This document shows positions 1 through 6,938 of a stretch of DNA of 14,703 bases, one piece after another. Source of the stretch: Comamonadaceae bacterium (GTDB lineage: Bacteria; Pseudomonadota; Gammaproteobacteria; Burkholderiales; Burkholderiaceae_C); NCBI GenBank assembly GCA_947371775.1, contig CANBQX010000035.1, positions 1 through 14,703 on the forward strand. The letters run 5' to 3'. A program made the position numbers and the translations under genes. The notes beneath the pieces are model-generated. The model worked only from the letters and a program-made list of their open reading frames with translations, made no database searches and was not told the origin of the DNA. Numbering within the stretch: the first letter of the stretch is position 1; every line of letters starts with the position of its first letter.

Positions 1-728
1 GCTGCATCGACCCAGGCGCAGTCCTGCACCGTATGGGCAATGGGCCCCGGCACATCCAGGGTCTCCGACAAGGGGAAAACGCCTTGCTTGTCAAAGCGGC
101 CTATCGAGGGTTTGTATCCGACCAAGCCATTGAAGGCAGCCGGTACGCGCACCGATCCTCCGGTGTCGGTACCAAGCCCTATCCAGGCCATGTGCGCTGC
201 CACCGCCACCGCCGAACCGCTGGACGATCCTCCGGGCGCCCGGTGGCCGTCGTGGCTGGCACGGTTGATGGGGGTGCCATAGTGCGGGTTCAAACCCAGG
301 CCCGAGTAAGCAAATTCGCTCAAGCCCACCTTGCCGATACCGATGCACCCGCAAGCGCTTAAGCGCTGCACCGCAGCGGCATCTGCGGCGGCAGCCTGCG
401 CGTGGCGCCGGGTCTCTGATCCACCCGTGGTTGGCGTGCCCGCCACATCAAACAAGTCTTTCCACACCACGGGGATGCCGTCCAAGGGCCCCAAAGGCCG
501 TCCCGCGTCCCAGCGTGCGTCGCTGGCACGGGCCTCCTCCATGGCACGCGCTTCCAGCAGACAGGTAAACAAACCCGGCTCGCTCTCGCGCGCCAGCGCC
601 AAGGCATAAGCCACCACGTCGCTGGGCTGGAATTGACGCCGTTGGTAAGCGGCGTGCAGGCGTTCGACACTGAAAGGCGGCGTTCGCAGAAATTCGTCCA
701 AGGCATTTGCACCATTTTGAGGATTCAT
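1..728 (-). CDS. Amidase-signature family hydrolase, C-terminal part beyond window edge
   Basis: The 242 visible residues form an uninterrupted frame running off the left edge. They contain the amidase-signature core: a catalytic lysine at K90 (PVVWKDLFDVAG), the cis-serine S168 in APGGSSSGSA, and the nucleophile S192 in GTDTGGSVRVPAAFNG. The 24-residue gap between the two serines equals that of FAAH (S217/S241), so the Ser-cisSer-Lys triad looks intact. Family members hydrolyse amides (GatA, general amidases, AtzE/AtzF types); the substrate cannot be read from this half, and no GatB or GatC lies beside it, which argues weakly against a tRNA amidotransferase subunit. The ATG at 726-728 is preceded on the minus strand by GGAG about 9 nt upstream, a reasonable ribosome site. 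It diverges from the acetoacetyl-CoA synthetase gene across 77 bp. The family is clear; the function is open. Confidence 0.9.
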   Translation of the reverse strand, partial: MNPQNGANALDEFLRTPPFSVERLHAAYQRRQFQPSDVVAYALALARESEPGLFTCLLEARAMEEARASDARWDAGRPLGPLDGIPVVWKDLFDVAGTPTTGGSETRRHAQAAAADAAAVQRLSACGCIGIGKVGLSEFAYSGLGLNPHYGTPINRASHDGHRAPGGSSSGSAVAVAAHMAWIGLGTDTGGSVRVPAAFNGLVGYKPSIGRFDKQGVFPLSETLDVPGPIAHTVQDCAWVDA

Positions 729-789
729 GGTCTAACTCCAAGCAACTTACGGGCCATCAAAGCCGCGTCTGCGCTCAGGTTTGCAGCGC

Positions 790-798
790 TGGTACGCT
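790..798 (+). promoter_or_regulatory. Candidate extended -10 promoter of the acetoacetyl-CoA synthetase gene
   Basis: TGGTACGCT matches an extended -10 pattern (TGnTAnnnT). No convincing -35 is seen 16-18 bp upstream, which can be tolerated with an extended -10. The expected transcription start, 7-8 nt past the hexamer, falls on or next to A806 of the start codon, so a leaderless transcript is possible. This is pattern reading only. Confidence 0.35.
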
Positions 799-805
799 AG
801 GGGGC

Positions 806-2950
806 ATGAGCAATCCAACGCACGCCCTCCCCGCCCCCACGGCCGCCCCCTTTGTGCCGCAAATCCGGCTCTACCAGGACTGGCTGCAGGCCCAGCGCGG
901 CCTGCACTTTCACGACTACCAAGCGCTGTGGGACTGGTCGGTTCGCGATTTGGACGCCTTTTGGCAAAGCATCTGGGACTACTTTGACCTGCGCTCACCC
1001 ACGCCGCACAGTGCCGTATTGCAAAAGAATGTCATGCCAGGCGCCCAGTGGTTTCCTGGTGCGCAGACCAACTACGCCCACCAGGTGCTGCGCCATGTGG
1101 ACGCCGCCAACGCTGCGGGCTTTCCCGCACTGGTGTGCCGCAACGAGCGCGGCGAGCACCAGGAAATTACCTGGCCCGAGCTGCGCCGCCAGGTGGCCTC
1201 GATGGCGCTGCACCTGAAAGCGCAGGGTCTGGAGCCCGGCGACAGGGTGGCCGCCTATTTGCCCAATATTGCGCAGGCCATGGTGGCTTTTCTGGCCACC
1301 GCCTCGCTGGGGGGTGTCTGGAGCATTTGCGCACCGGACATGGGCACTGCCGCGGTGCTGGACCGCTTTCGCCAAATTGAGCCCAAAATTTTGATTGCCG
1401 TGGATGGCGTGCGCTACGCCGGTCGGGACTATGACCGCCGCGCGGTGGTGCAAGAGCTGCGCCAGGCCCTGCCCAGCGTGAAGCACCTGATTCTTCACGC
1501 CAACCTTCCCGGCCTGGAGCCAGATGCAGCCTTGGCCGACGCCACGTCCATGGCCCACACCACCGCCCGAGATGACGCGGAAGTGGACGCCTTTGAGCCG
1601 CTGTGGCTGCCCTTTGACCACCCCTTGTGGATTGTGTATTCCAGCGGCACCACCGGCCTGCCCAAACCCATCGTGCACGGCCACGGCGGCACCGTCATCG
1701 TGGCGCTGGCGCTCAAAATTCTGCACAACGACGTGGGCTGCAGCTACCACCCCAATAGCCTGGGCGAGCGCTACCACTGGTACAGCTCCACCGGCTGGGT
1801 CATGTGGAACGCGCAGCTCAGCGGCCTGCTCAACGGCACGACCTGCGTGATTTACGACGGCAACCCCGGCGGCGACAAAGACCGCCCGGATTGGGGCACG
1901 CTGTGGCGATTTGCAGCAGAAACCGGTGTTACCTTTTTCGGTGCCGGAGCGGCTTTTTTTGCCAACTGTCAAAAGGCCGAACTGGATCTCTCCACCGTGG
2001 GCGACCTCCGCCGTATTCGCGCGTTGGGCACCACGGGCTCGCCGCTGGCGCCGGAGACGCAAATCTGGGGCACGGCGCAATTTCGCCAACTGCACGCACT
2101 CGACGGCCAGCCCGATTTCGACATCTGGTGGTGCAATATTTCGGGTGGCACCGACTTTTGCGGTGCCTTCATCGGCGGCAACCGCGAGCTGCCGCTGGAG
2201 CCCGGCGTCATGCAGTGCCGCCTGCTGGGCTGCGCCGTGGAGGCCTGGAACGAGGCCGGTGAACCGGTGCTGGGCGAGGTGGGCGAACTGGTCTGCACCC
2301 AGCCGATTCCGTCCATGCCCCTGTATTTTTGGGGCGATAAAGGCAACGCGCGCTACCTGGCCAGCTATTTTGAGATGTACCCACCTGGCCACGGCCGCAA
2401 AGCCGGTGGTGGCGACCTCGGGCCCGAGGCGGGCGGTGTGTGGCGCCACGGCGACTGGCTGCGCATCGGCAACGCGCAGGGCCAAGGCTATGGCTGTGTG
2501 ATTTACGGGCGCAGCGACGCCACCATCAACCGCCACGGCCTGCGCATGGGCACCAGCGAGATTTACAGCGCCGTTGAAGCCCTGCCCGAGGTGGTCGACA
2601 GCATGGTGGTGGATCTGGAATATTTGGGCCGTGAGAGCTATATGCCGCTTTTTGTGGCACTTCGACCGGGGCTGAGCCTGGACGAAGACCTGAAATCGCG
2701 CATACAGCAGGCCATTCGGCAGGCTTTGAGCCCGCGCTTTTCACCCAATGCCATCTTCCAGGTCGCGGAAATTCCCCGCACCCTGTCCGGCAAAAAGCAA
2801 GAATTGCCCATTAAAAAGCTCATGCTCGGCCATGCGCTGGAAAAAGTGGTGAACAAAGAGGCCATGGCCAATCCGGGCTGTCTGGACTGGTATGTGGAGA
2901 TGGCGCAGCGCCATGTGCAGGCAGGCGCAGGCACCGGAAAAACCAGCTAA
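806..2950 (+). CDS. aacS: Acetoacetyl-CoA synthetase (acetoacetate--CoA ligase)
   Basis: This ANL-superfamily adenylate-forming ligase of 714 residues activates acetoacetate with ATP and CoA, linking ketone-body or PHB-derived acetoacetate to the acetyl-CoA pool in the cytosol. Visible motifs are the P-loop YSSGTTGLPKP (residues 278-288), WWCNISGGTDFCG, the VWRHGDW segment and the C-terminal PRTLSGKKQE with the predicted catalytic lysine K663. The ISGGTDFCGAF segment and the N-terminal FW..WDYF region resemble acetoacetyl-CoA synthetase more than acetyl-CoA synthetase. The protein is longer than the usual 650-670 residues, partly because of a Gly-rich stretch at about residues 527-542 (GHGRKAGGGDLGPEAGG) before VWRHGDW. 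The frame stays open upstream to a TTG at 707, but that would overlap the divergent amidase start. I chose ATG 806 because recognisable sequence follows it. An AGGGGG lies only 1 nt before this ATG, too close for normal SD use. Confidence 0.92.
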   Translation: MSNPTHALPAPTAAPFVPQIRLYQDWLQAQRGLHFHDYQALWDWSVRDLDAFWQSIWDYFDLRSPTPHSAVLQKNVMPGAQWFPGAQTNYAHQVLRHVDAANAAGFPALVCRNERGEHQEITWPELRRQVASMALHLKAQGLEPGDRVAAYLPNIAQAMVAFLATASLGGVWSICAPDMGTAAVLDRFRQIEPKILIAVDGVRYAGRDYDRRAVVQELRQALPSVKHLILHANLPGLEPDAALADATSMAHTTARDDAEVDAFEPLWLPFDHPLWIVYSSGTTGLPKPIVHGHGGTVIVALALKILHNDVGCSYHPNSLGERYHWYSSTGWVMWNAQLSGLLNGTTCVIYDGNPGGDKDRPDWGTLWRFAAETGVTFFGAGAAFFANCQKAELDLSTVGDLRRIRALGTTGSPLAPETQIWGTAQFRQLHALDGQPDFDIWWCNISGGTDFCGAFIGGNRELPLEPGVMQCRLLGCAVEAWNEAGEPVLGEVGELVCTQPIPSMPLYFWGDKGNARYLASYFEMYPPGHGRKAGGGDLGPEAGGVWRHGDWLRIGNAQGQGYGCVIYGRSDATINRHGLRMGTSEIYSAVEALPEVVDSMVVDLEYLGRESYMPLFVALRPGLSLDEDLKSRIQQAIRQALSPRFSPNAIFQVAEIPRTLSGKKQELPIKKLMLGHALEKVVNKEAMANPGCLDWYVEMAQRHVQAGAGTGKTS

Positions 2951-3021
2951 CCTCCCCTGAACAGCGCCTTGTTTGGCCGACTTTTTTGCTAACTTTCCAT
3001 AAAAGCGGCAAAATGGGGGTT

Positions 3022-3273
3022 ATGCGCGACAACACCACCACAAAAATCAGTGCCGACGGGCTGCGTTATCGATCACGCGCTTCCGGCTCCCCTTTTGCAC
3101 AATCTTCCGGCAATGCGAGCATGAGCTGCGCCAAATGCGGCCTGCACAAGCCCCGTTCTTTGGGCTCGTTCAAGAAGCTGGCCGGCAAGAGCATGTTCGT
3201 GTGCGGCGACTGCTCGCCGCCCAAGCCCGCCACGCCGCCAGCGGCAGCCCCCGCTGCTGATCCAGCGCCCTGA
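3022..3273 (+). CDS. Small zinc-ribbon-like protein of unknown function
   Basis: The product has 83 residues and two CX2C knuckles (C36/C39 and C61/C64) separated by 21 residues, the layout of a single-zinc ribbon. A basic segment (HKPRSLGSFKKLAGK) lies between the knuckles and the tail is Pro/Ala-rich (PPKPATPPAAAPAADPAP). There is no signal peptide or membrane segment, so it is probably cytosolic. I do not recognise a named family; DNA, RNA or protein binding are all possible. Start choice is uncertain: ATG 3022 follows GGGGG by 2 nt, in-frame ATG 3013 lies just upstream, and ATG 3121 would begin at the first zinc knuckle. It is followed 91 bp later by the SRAP gene on the same strand, with a multi-arm hairpin between them. 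The function is unknown. Confidence 0.7.
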   Translation: MRDNTTTKISADGLRYRSRASGSPFAQSSGNASMSCAKCGLHKPRSLGSFKKLAGKSMFVCGDCSPPKPATPPAAAPAADPAP

Positions 3274-3298
3274 GTGCCAGGGCGCAGCACGCGCCCTG
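3265..3298 (+). repeat. Three-arm inverted repeat (alternative hairpins)
   Basis: GCGCCCTG (3265-3272), CAGGGCGC (3278-3285) and GCGCCCTG (3291-3298) are three perfect 8-nt arms separated by 5-nt spacers (AGTGC and AGCAC). The middle arm can pair with either flank but not both. The first arm contains the last coding bases and the TG of the TGA stop of the zinc-ribbon gene. No T-run follows, so it is not a standard intrinsic terminator. Confidence 0.7.
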
Positions 3299-3364
3299 CC
3301 CCCTCGCCGGATCTGACACCCGCTCACATCCGACCGGCGTGCCCACACAGGTCCCTAAGCCCGC

Positions 3365-4069
3365 ATGTGCAGCCACTACCAAGGCGTCAAAAACCGCGCC
3401 CAGTTTGAACGCCATTTCGGTGTTTCGCCGTCTCTGACCGAGCCCGCGTTTGACGTGTGGCCGGGCTATATGGGCTCGTTCATACGGCCCCAACCCCATG
3501 CCAACGCCGGTGACGCCGCGGTTCCCGATTGGGAAGCGCCCTTGGGCGCATTTGGCCTGCTGCCGCACTGGGCCAAGGACCGCACTGCGAGCCGCCACAC
3601 CTACAACGCGCGCACCGAGACGGTGGCGCAGAAGCCCAGTTTTCGCGACGCCTGGGCGCGGGCGCAGCATTGCATCATTCCCGCAGAGGCGATTTTTGAG
3701 CCCGACTGGCGCAGCGGCCGGGCGGTGTCCAGCCGCATTGCCCTGGCCAATGGCGAACCCATGGGCATCGCCGGTCTGTGGTCCGCCTGGCGCGCGCCAG
3801 AGGGCGAGGTGCTGAGCTTCACCATGCTCACCGTCAATGCCGACGCCCACCCCTTGATGCGCGAGTTTCACAAGCCTGACGACGAAAAACGCATGGTGGT
3901 CGTGCTGCCCCCGGCCTTTTTTACGGACTGGCTCAGGGCCTCTGCATCGCAGAGCATGGGCCTGATCCAGGCCTGCCCATTACCGGAGCTGGTCGTCGCG
4001 AGCCAGGCGCCCTCCGCAGCATCAGCCGCACCCCTCGCGGTTGGCGAACGTCAATCGACTTTGTTTTAA
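3365..4069 (+). CDS. SRAP-domain protein (YedK/HMCES family)
   Basis: This 234-residue protein starts Met-Cys (MCSHYQGV), so removal of Met exposes Cys2, the residue that SRAP proteins use to form a thiazolidine crosslink with abasic sites in single-stranded DNA. The other family residues are in place: N81 in TYNARTET, E112 in IIPAEAIFEPDW and H169 before KRMVVVL. In YedK these correspond to C2, N75, E105 and H160. Between H169 and the RM dipeptide there is a short insertion (KPDDEK) compared with the usual H-x-RMP, and the N-terminus reads MCSHY rather than MCGRF/Y, so this is a divergent branch. The C-terminal ~25 residues are Ala/Ser-rich and probably disordered. The ATG is fixed by the need for Cys2, although no clear SD precedes it. 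The likely role is protection of abasic sites in ssDNA in the cytosol. Confidence 0.9.
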   Translation: MCSHYQGVKNRAQFERHFGVSPSLTEPAFDVWPGYMGSFIRPQPHANAGDAAVPDWEAPLGAFGLLPHWAKDRTASRHTYNARTETVAQKPSFRDAWARAQHCIIPAEAIFEPDWRSGRAVSSRIALANGEPMGIAGLWSAWRAPEGEVLSFTMLTVNADAHPLMREFHKPDDEKRMVVVLPPAFFTDWLRASASQSMGLIQACPLPELVVASQAPSAASAAPLAVGERQSTLF

Positions 4070-4070
4070 T
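4041..4070 (+). promoter_or_regulatory. Candidate sigma70-type promoter for the FAH-family gene
   Basis: TTGGCG (4041-4046) and TTTAAT (4065-4070) are separated by 18 bp, four and five matches to the -35 and -10 consensus. They lie in the last codons of the SRAP gene, with the FAH-family start 40 bp downstream. The AT-rich gap (4070-4110) contrasts with the surrounding GC-rich DNA. Plausible but unproven. Confidence 0.35.
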
Positions 4071-4110
4071 AGTCCATTGTTTTTGCATTTAACAAACACA
4101 GGATAGAACC

Positions 4111-4974
4111 ATGAAAATTCTTCGCCATGGGCCTTTGGGCCACGAGAAGCCCGCGCTGCTGCACACAGACGGCACCGTTCGAGACCTCAGTGCGCATCTG
4201 CCTGACATGACACCGGCCGCTCTGTCGCCATCCGGCCTTGCCGCTTTGGCCCGGCTGGACTTGGACAGCCTGCCGGTAGTAGAACTTGGGCGACTTGCCG
4301 TGCCGTGGAGTGGCATGCGCAAGTTCATTGCCATCGGCCTGAATTACGCCGACCACGCCGCCGAATCCAATATGCCTATCCCCAAGGAACCTATCGTCTT
4401 CATGAAGACGCTGGACTGCGCGGTGGGTTGCAACCATGACGTGGTGTTGCCCCAAGGCTCGGTGAAAAGCGACTGGGAAGTGGAGCTCGGCGTGGTCATT
4501 GGCAGCCGGGCACGCTACGTGAGCGAAGCAGACGCGCTGCAGCATGTAGCAGGCTATTGCACGGTGAATGACCTTTCAGAGCGCGAGTACCAACTGGAGC
4601 GTGGCGGCCAATGGGACAAGGGCAAAGGCTGCGACACCTTTGGACCCATTGGGCCGTGGCTGGTGACTGCAGACGAAGTGGGCGATCCCCAGCAGTTGTC
4701 CATGTGGCTGGACGTGAATGGGCAACGACGCCAAAGCGGAAGCACCAAGACCATGGTTTTTGGTGTCGCCCAATTGGTGAGTTACCTCAGCCGATTCATG
4801 ACGCTGGAGCCAGGTGATCTGATCACCACTGGCACGCCGCCCGGCGTGGGCATGGGCATGAAGCCCAGCCCCGTGTACCTCAAGCCCGGCGATGTGATGG
4901 AACTCGGTATTGAAAAGCTGGGGCAGCAAAAGCAAACGGTGTATGCCTGGGACCCGGTTCGTATCGACGCCTAA
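4111..4974 (+). CDS. Fumarylacetoacetate hydrolase (FAH) family protein
   Basis: The 287-residue product has the FAH-family C-terminal catalytic fold. It shows GLNYADHAAE (76-85), the metal-binding pair E123 and E125 in SDWEVELGVVIG, D154 in TVNDLSERE, and the GDLITTGTPPGVGMG segment. E123, E125 and D154 correspond to E199, E201 and D233 of mouse FAH, so a Mg/Ca-dependent C-C or related bond cleavage on a diketo acid is likely. Members of this size are annotated as ureidoglycolate lyase, 2-hydroxyhepta-2,4-dienedioate isomerase or diketo-deoxy sugar-acid hydrolase; nothing nearby decides which. The N-terminal ~65 residues (MKILRHGPLGHEKPALL) are the short N-terminal domain typical of the ureidoglycolate lyase-like group. 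A good SD (AGGAT) sits about 9 nt before ATG 4111. Its stop codon lies in a hairpin loop facing the convergent thioredoxin-like gene. Confidence 0.9.
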   Translation: MKILRHGPLGHEKPALLHTDGTVRDLSAHLPDMTPAALSPSGLAALARLDLDSLPVVELGRLAVPWSGMRKFIAIGLNYADHAAESNMPIPKEPIVFMKTLDCAVGCNHDVVLPQGSVKSDWEVELGVVIGSRARYVSEADALQHVAGYCTVNDLSEREYQLERGGQWDKGKGCDTFGPIGPWLVTADEVGDPQQLSMWLDVNGQRRQSGSTKTMVFGVAQLVSYLSRFMTLEPGDLITTGTPPGVGMGMKPSPVYLKPGDVMELGIEKLGQQKQTVYAWDPVRIDA

Positions 4975-5008
4975 CACTGGCGTCGCTGACGGCGTCTTAA
5001 GGGACGCC
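4965..5008. repeat. Paired hairpins spanning the two convergent stop codons
   Basis: Hairpin 1 is CGACGCC (4965-4971), loop TAACACT, GGCGTCG (4979-4985). Hairpin 2 is GGCGTC (4991-4996), loop TTAAGG, GACGCC (5003-5008). The TAA of the FAH-family gene (4972-4974) opens loop 1, and the minus-strand TAA of the thioredoxin-like gene (4997-4999) opens loop 2. All arms share one 6-nt core, so they can pair in other combinations. There is no T-tract on either side. Possibly a bidirectional 3'-end structure. Confidence 0.55.
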
Positions 5009-5338
5009 TGCAGGGAGCTGTCGCAAAAAGTCCTGCACCTCTTCGACCCGTGTGGGCCGTACCAGGCGGGCGAGTTCTCGCCCTTCGTGTAGCAGCACCA
5101 ACGTTGGCCACAACTTGATTTTGAAAGAGCGGCCCAAGGCGCGGCCCGGGCCGTCCTCGACGCACAGGCGCTGAAGTTGCGGATAGGCCTGCAGCGCCTG
5201 GACAATCGTCGGCTCTGCGGCCACGCAGTGACCGCACCAATTCACGCCGAATTGCAGCAAAACGGTGCCGGGCGTGGCATCCAGGGCGCTGCGCTCAGCG
5301 GCGTTCGGGCTGTAGTGGGGCGTAACAGATGGGTGCAT
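4997..5338 (-). CDS. Thioredoxin-like protein with CGHC active centre
   Basis: This 113-residue single-domain protein has thioredoxin features: TVLLQFGVNWCGHC with C35 and C38, and the cis-proline loop KLWPTLVLL (P78), followed by HEGRELARLVRP and a C-terminal helix. The dipeptide between the cysteines is Gly-His, as in protein disulfide isomerases, rather than the Gly-Pro of classical thioredoxin, which usually makes the centre more oxidising. No signal peptide is visible, so it should be cytosolic. The ATG at 5336-5338 lies 13 bp after the MFS transporter stop on the same strand, so it is probably the last gene of a nuclease-transporter-thioredoxin operon. No clear SD is seen. A thiol-disulfide or reductase role is likely; its partner is unknown. 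Confidence 0.85.
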   Translation of the reverse strand: MHPSVTPHYSPNAAERSALDATPGTVLLQFGVNWCGHCVAAEPTIVQALQAYPQLQRLCVEDGPGRALGRSFKIKLWPTLVLLHEGRELARLVRPTRVEEVQDFLRQLPAGVP

Positions 5339-5351
5339 AGGGCTAGGCGGC

Positions 5352-6938
5352 TTATTCTTCGTTCCTTGGGCGACGCAGGCTGTACAAGGGCAGCCGCCAG
5401 CTGATCACCACACTCAGGCCGGCGATGAATGCGCACAGCACAAAGGCTGCGTGCGTGCCGCTCACCAGACCCAGACGTGCCGCGTCCAAAAGAGGCGCGA
5501 TGTCGAGCCCGAGCCCTTGGGCCAGTGCGCGCAAGGCGTCTTGGTCTTGTTGGCGAATCAGAATTTGCGGAGATGACAGCAACTTCACCAGCGCTGCATC
5601 GGTGACGTGGTACTGGGCCAGGGCATCGGCGGTCTGGCGGGCATACAGGGCGTTGACCAGCACGCTGGCCACGCCCACGCCCACCATGCTGCCAATCATG
5701 CGCGTGGTCTGTGCCAGGGCAGACGCCACCCCCATGTGCCTGCGCCCGGCCACCGCCATGATCTGCAGCGACAAGTTAGGCAATTGAAAACCCAGACTGA
5801 AGCCGCACAGGCCAAACACCGTCATCAGCCAGACTTCGGACGTACTCGAATCCACCTGGGTGAGCAAAAGGCAGGTGACCATGGTGCCCAACTGGCCCCA
5901 GGCAATCAGGCGCTGGGCCTGGTGCAAGCGGGGTAACAACCTGGAATTCACAATGCTGCCAATGGTGATGAACACCAGGAGCGGCGTCATCACGACCCCG
6001 GCTTCGTGCGGCGACTGACCAAAGCTGCCCTGCAACAGCCAGGGCGTATAAAAAATCAGCGTGAACATGGTCAGCCCGGTGAGCAAGCCCAGCAGCATGA
6101 GCTGGCGCGCGCCCCGGTTGTCCAGCAGCTCGGGCGAAATAATCGGCGCACGGGTGTGGTACTGGTGGCGAAAAAAGCCGTACACCAACAGGGCCGTGAA
6201 ACACCACAAAGCCAGCGAGGGCAAGCTCGCAAAGCCGTGGGTCTGGCTGTATTCGGCCGCCACCAACAAAGCGCAAATGGCCAGCGTAAGCAGCAAGGCC
6301 CCCAGCCAATCAATGCTACGGTCCCCTGCTGTGTGGTGAACGATGTGCGGAAAGTAACGCCACACCATCAGCAGCGCAGCCAGCGCCAGCGGCAAATTGA
6401 CCAGGAACACATAACGCCAGCCCCAATGCTCGGTCAGCCAGCCGCCCAGCCACGGGCCGACCGCCAGCGCCACGCCGTAACCGGCAGACAGCAAGACCTG
6501 CCAGCGCACACGCTGCACGGCATCTGGAAACAAGTCAGGCACACAGGCCGAAGCGACACCGAGCAGCATGCCGCCCGCCAAGCCCTGCAAGGCCCGTGCA
6601 CCGACCAACTGCACCATGGTTTGCGAGGCGGCGCAGGCAATCGAGGCGAGTGCAAACTGCAGGACGGCAGCCAGCACAAAGGGTTTGCGCCCATGCAAGT
6701 CGCCCAGGCGGCCGGTGATGGGAATCATCACCGCGTTGCCCACCAGAAAGGCCGACGCCGCCCACTGGTAGAGGTCGTAGCCGCTTAAATCCGCCACGAT
6801 GCGCGGCATGGCCGTGCCGACGACCGAGGTGTTCAGGGCGATCAACATAAAAGCCAGGGCAATGCCCAGCATGGCCGCCAAGGACTGCAAAAAGCTGCGG
6901 TCGGACTGCAGAGGGCTATCGCTCGAAACGGCGCTCAT
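5352..6938 (-). CDS. MFS transporter, DHA2 (EmrB/QacA-type) 14-TM drug:H+ antiporter family
   Basis: This 528-residue inner-membrane protein is rich in hydrophobic segments, with a length typical of 14-helix DHA2 transporters. It shows LNTSVVGTAMPRIVADL (35-51, the motif D1 position), motif A GRLGDLHGRKP (76-86), RALQGLAGGML (115-125) and motif C GPWLGGWLTEHWGWRYVFLVNLP starting at 161. Such proteins export drugs, dyes or metabolites using the proton gradient; the substrate cannot be inferred. No EmrA-type membrane-fusion partner lies nearby, so it may act alone across the inner membrane. Its ATG overlaps the TGA of the upstream nuclease gene (ATGA, 4 bp), implying translational coupling. The segment between the last two helices (around residues 430-490) is Gln/Asp/Ala-rich and soluble. 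Confidence 0.92.
   Translation of the reverse strand: MSAVSSDSPLQSDRSFLQSLAAMLGIALAFMLIALNTSVVGTAMPRIVADLSGYDLYQWAASAFLVGNAVMIPITGRLGDLHGRKPFVLAAVLQFALASIACAASQTMVQLVGARALQGLAGGMLLGVASACVPDLFPDAVQRVRWQVLLSAGYGVALAVGPWLGGWLTEHWGWRYVFLVNLPLALAALLMVWRYFPHIVHHTAGDRSIDWLGALLLTLAICALLVAAEYSQTHGFASLPSLALWCFTALLVYGFFRHQYHTRAPIISPELLDNRGARQLMLLGLLTGLTMFTLIFYTPWLLQGSFGQSPHEAGVVMTPLLVFITIGSIVNSRLLPRLHQAQRLIAWGQLGTMVTCLLLTQVDSSTSEVWLMTVFGLCGFSLGFQLPNLSLQIMAVAGRRHMGVASALAQTTRMIGSMVGVGVASVLVNALYARQTADALAQYHVTDAALVKLLSSPQILIRQQDQDALRALAQGLGLDIAPLLDAARLGLVSGTHAAFVLCAFIAGLSVVISWRLPLYSLRRPRNEE

Noticed and set aside
995..2536. 513-codon open frame antisense to the acetoacetyl-CoA synthetase gene
   Set aside because: It mirrors a clear gene in GC-rich DNA, has no recognisable motifs and has a His/Gly/Val-rich composition typical of antisense shadows.
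2951..2990. Intrinsic terminator after the acetoacetyl-CoA synthetase gene
   Set aside because: A T6 run (2982-2987) exists, but the only stem before it is GCC/GGC (3 bp), too weak to call.
6006..6788. 260-codon plus-strand frame opposite the MFS transporter
   Set aside because: It is Gln/Arg/His-rich, lies wholly antisense to a well-supported membrane protein gene and carries no motif.
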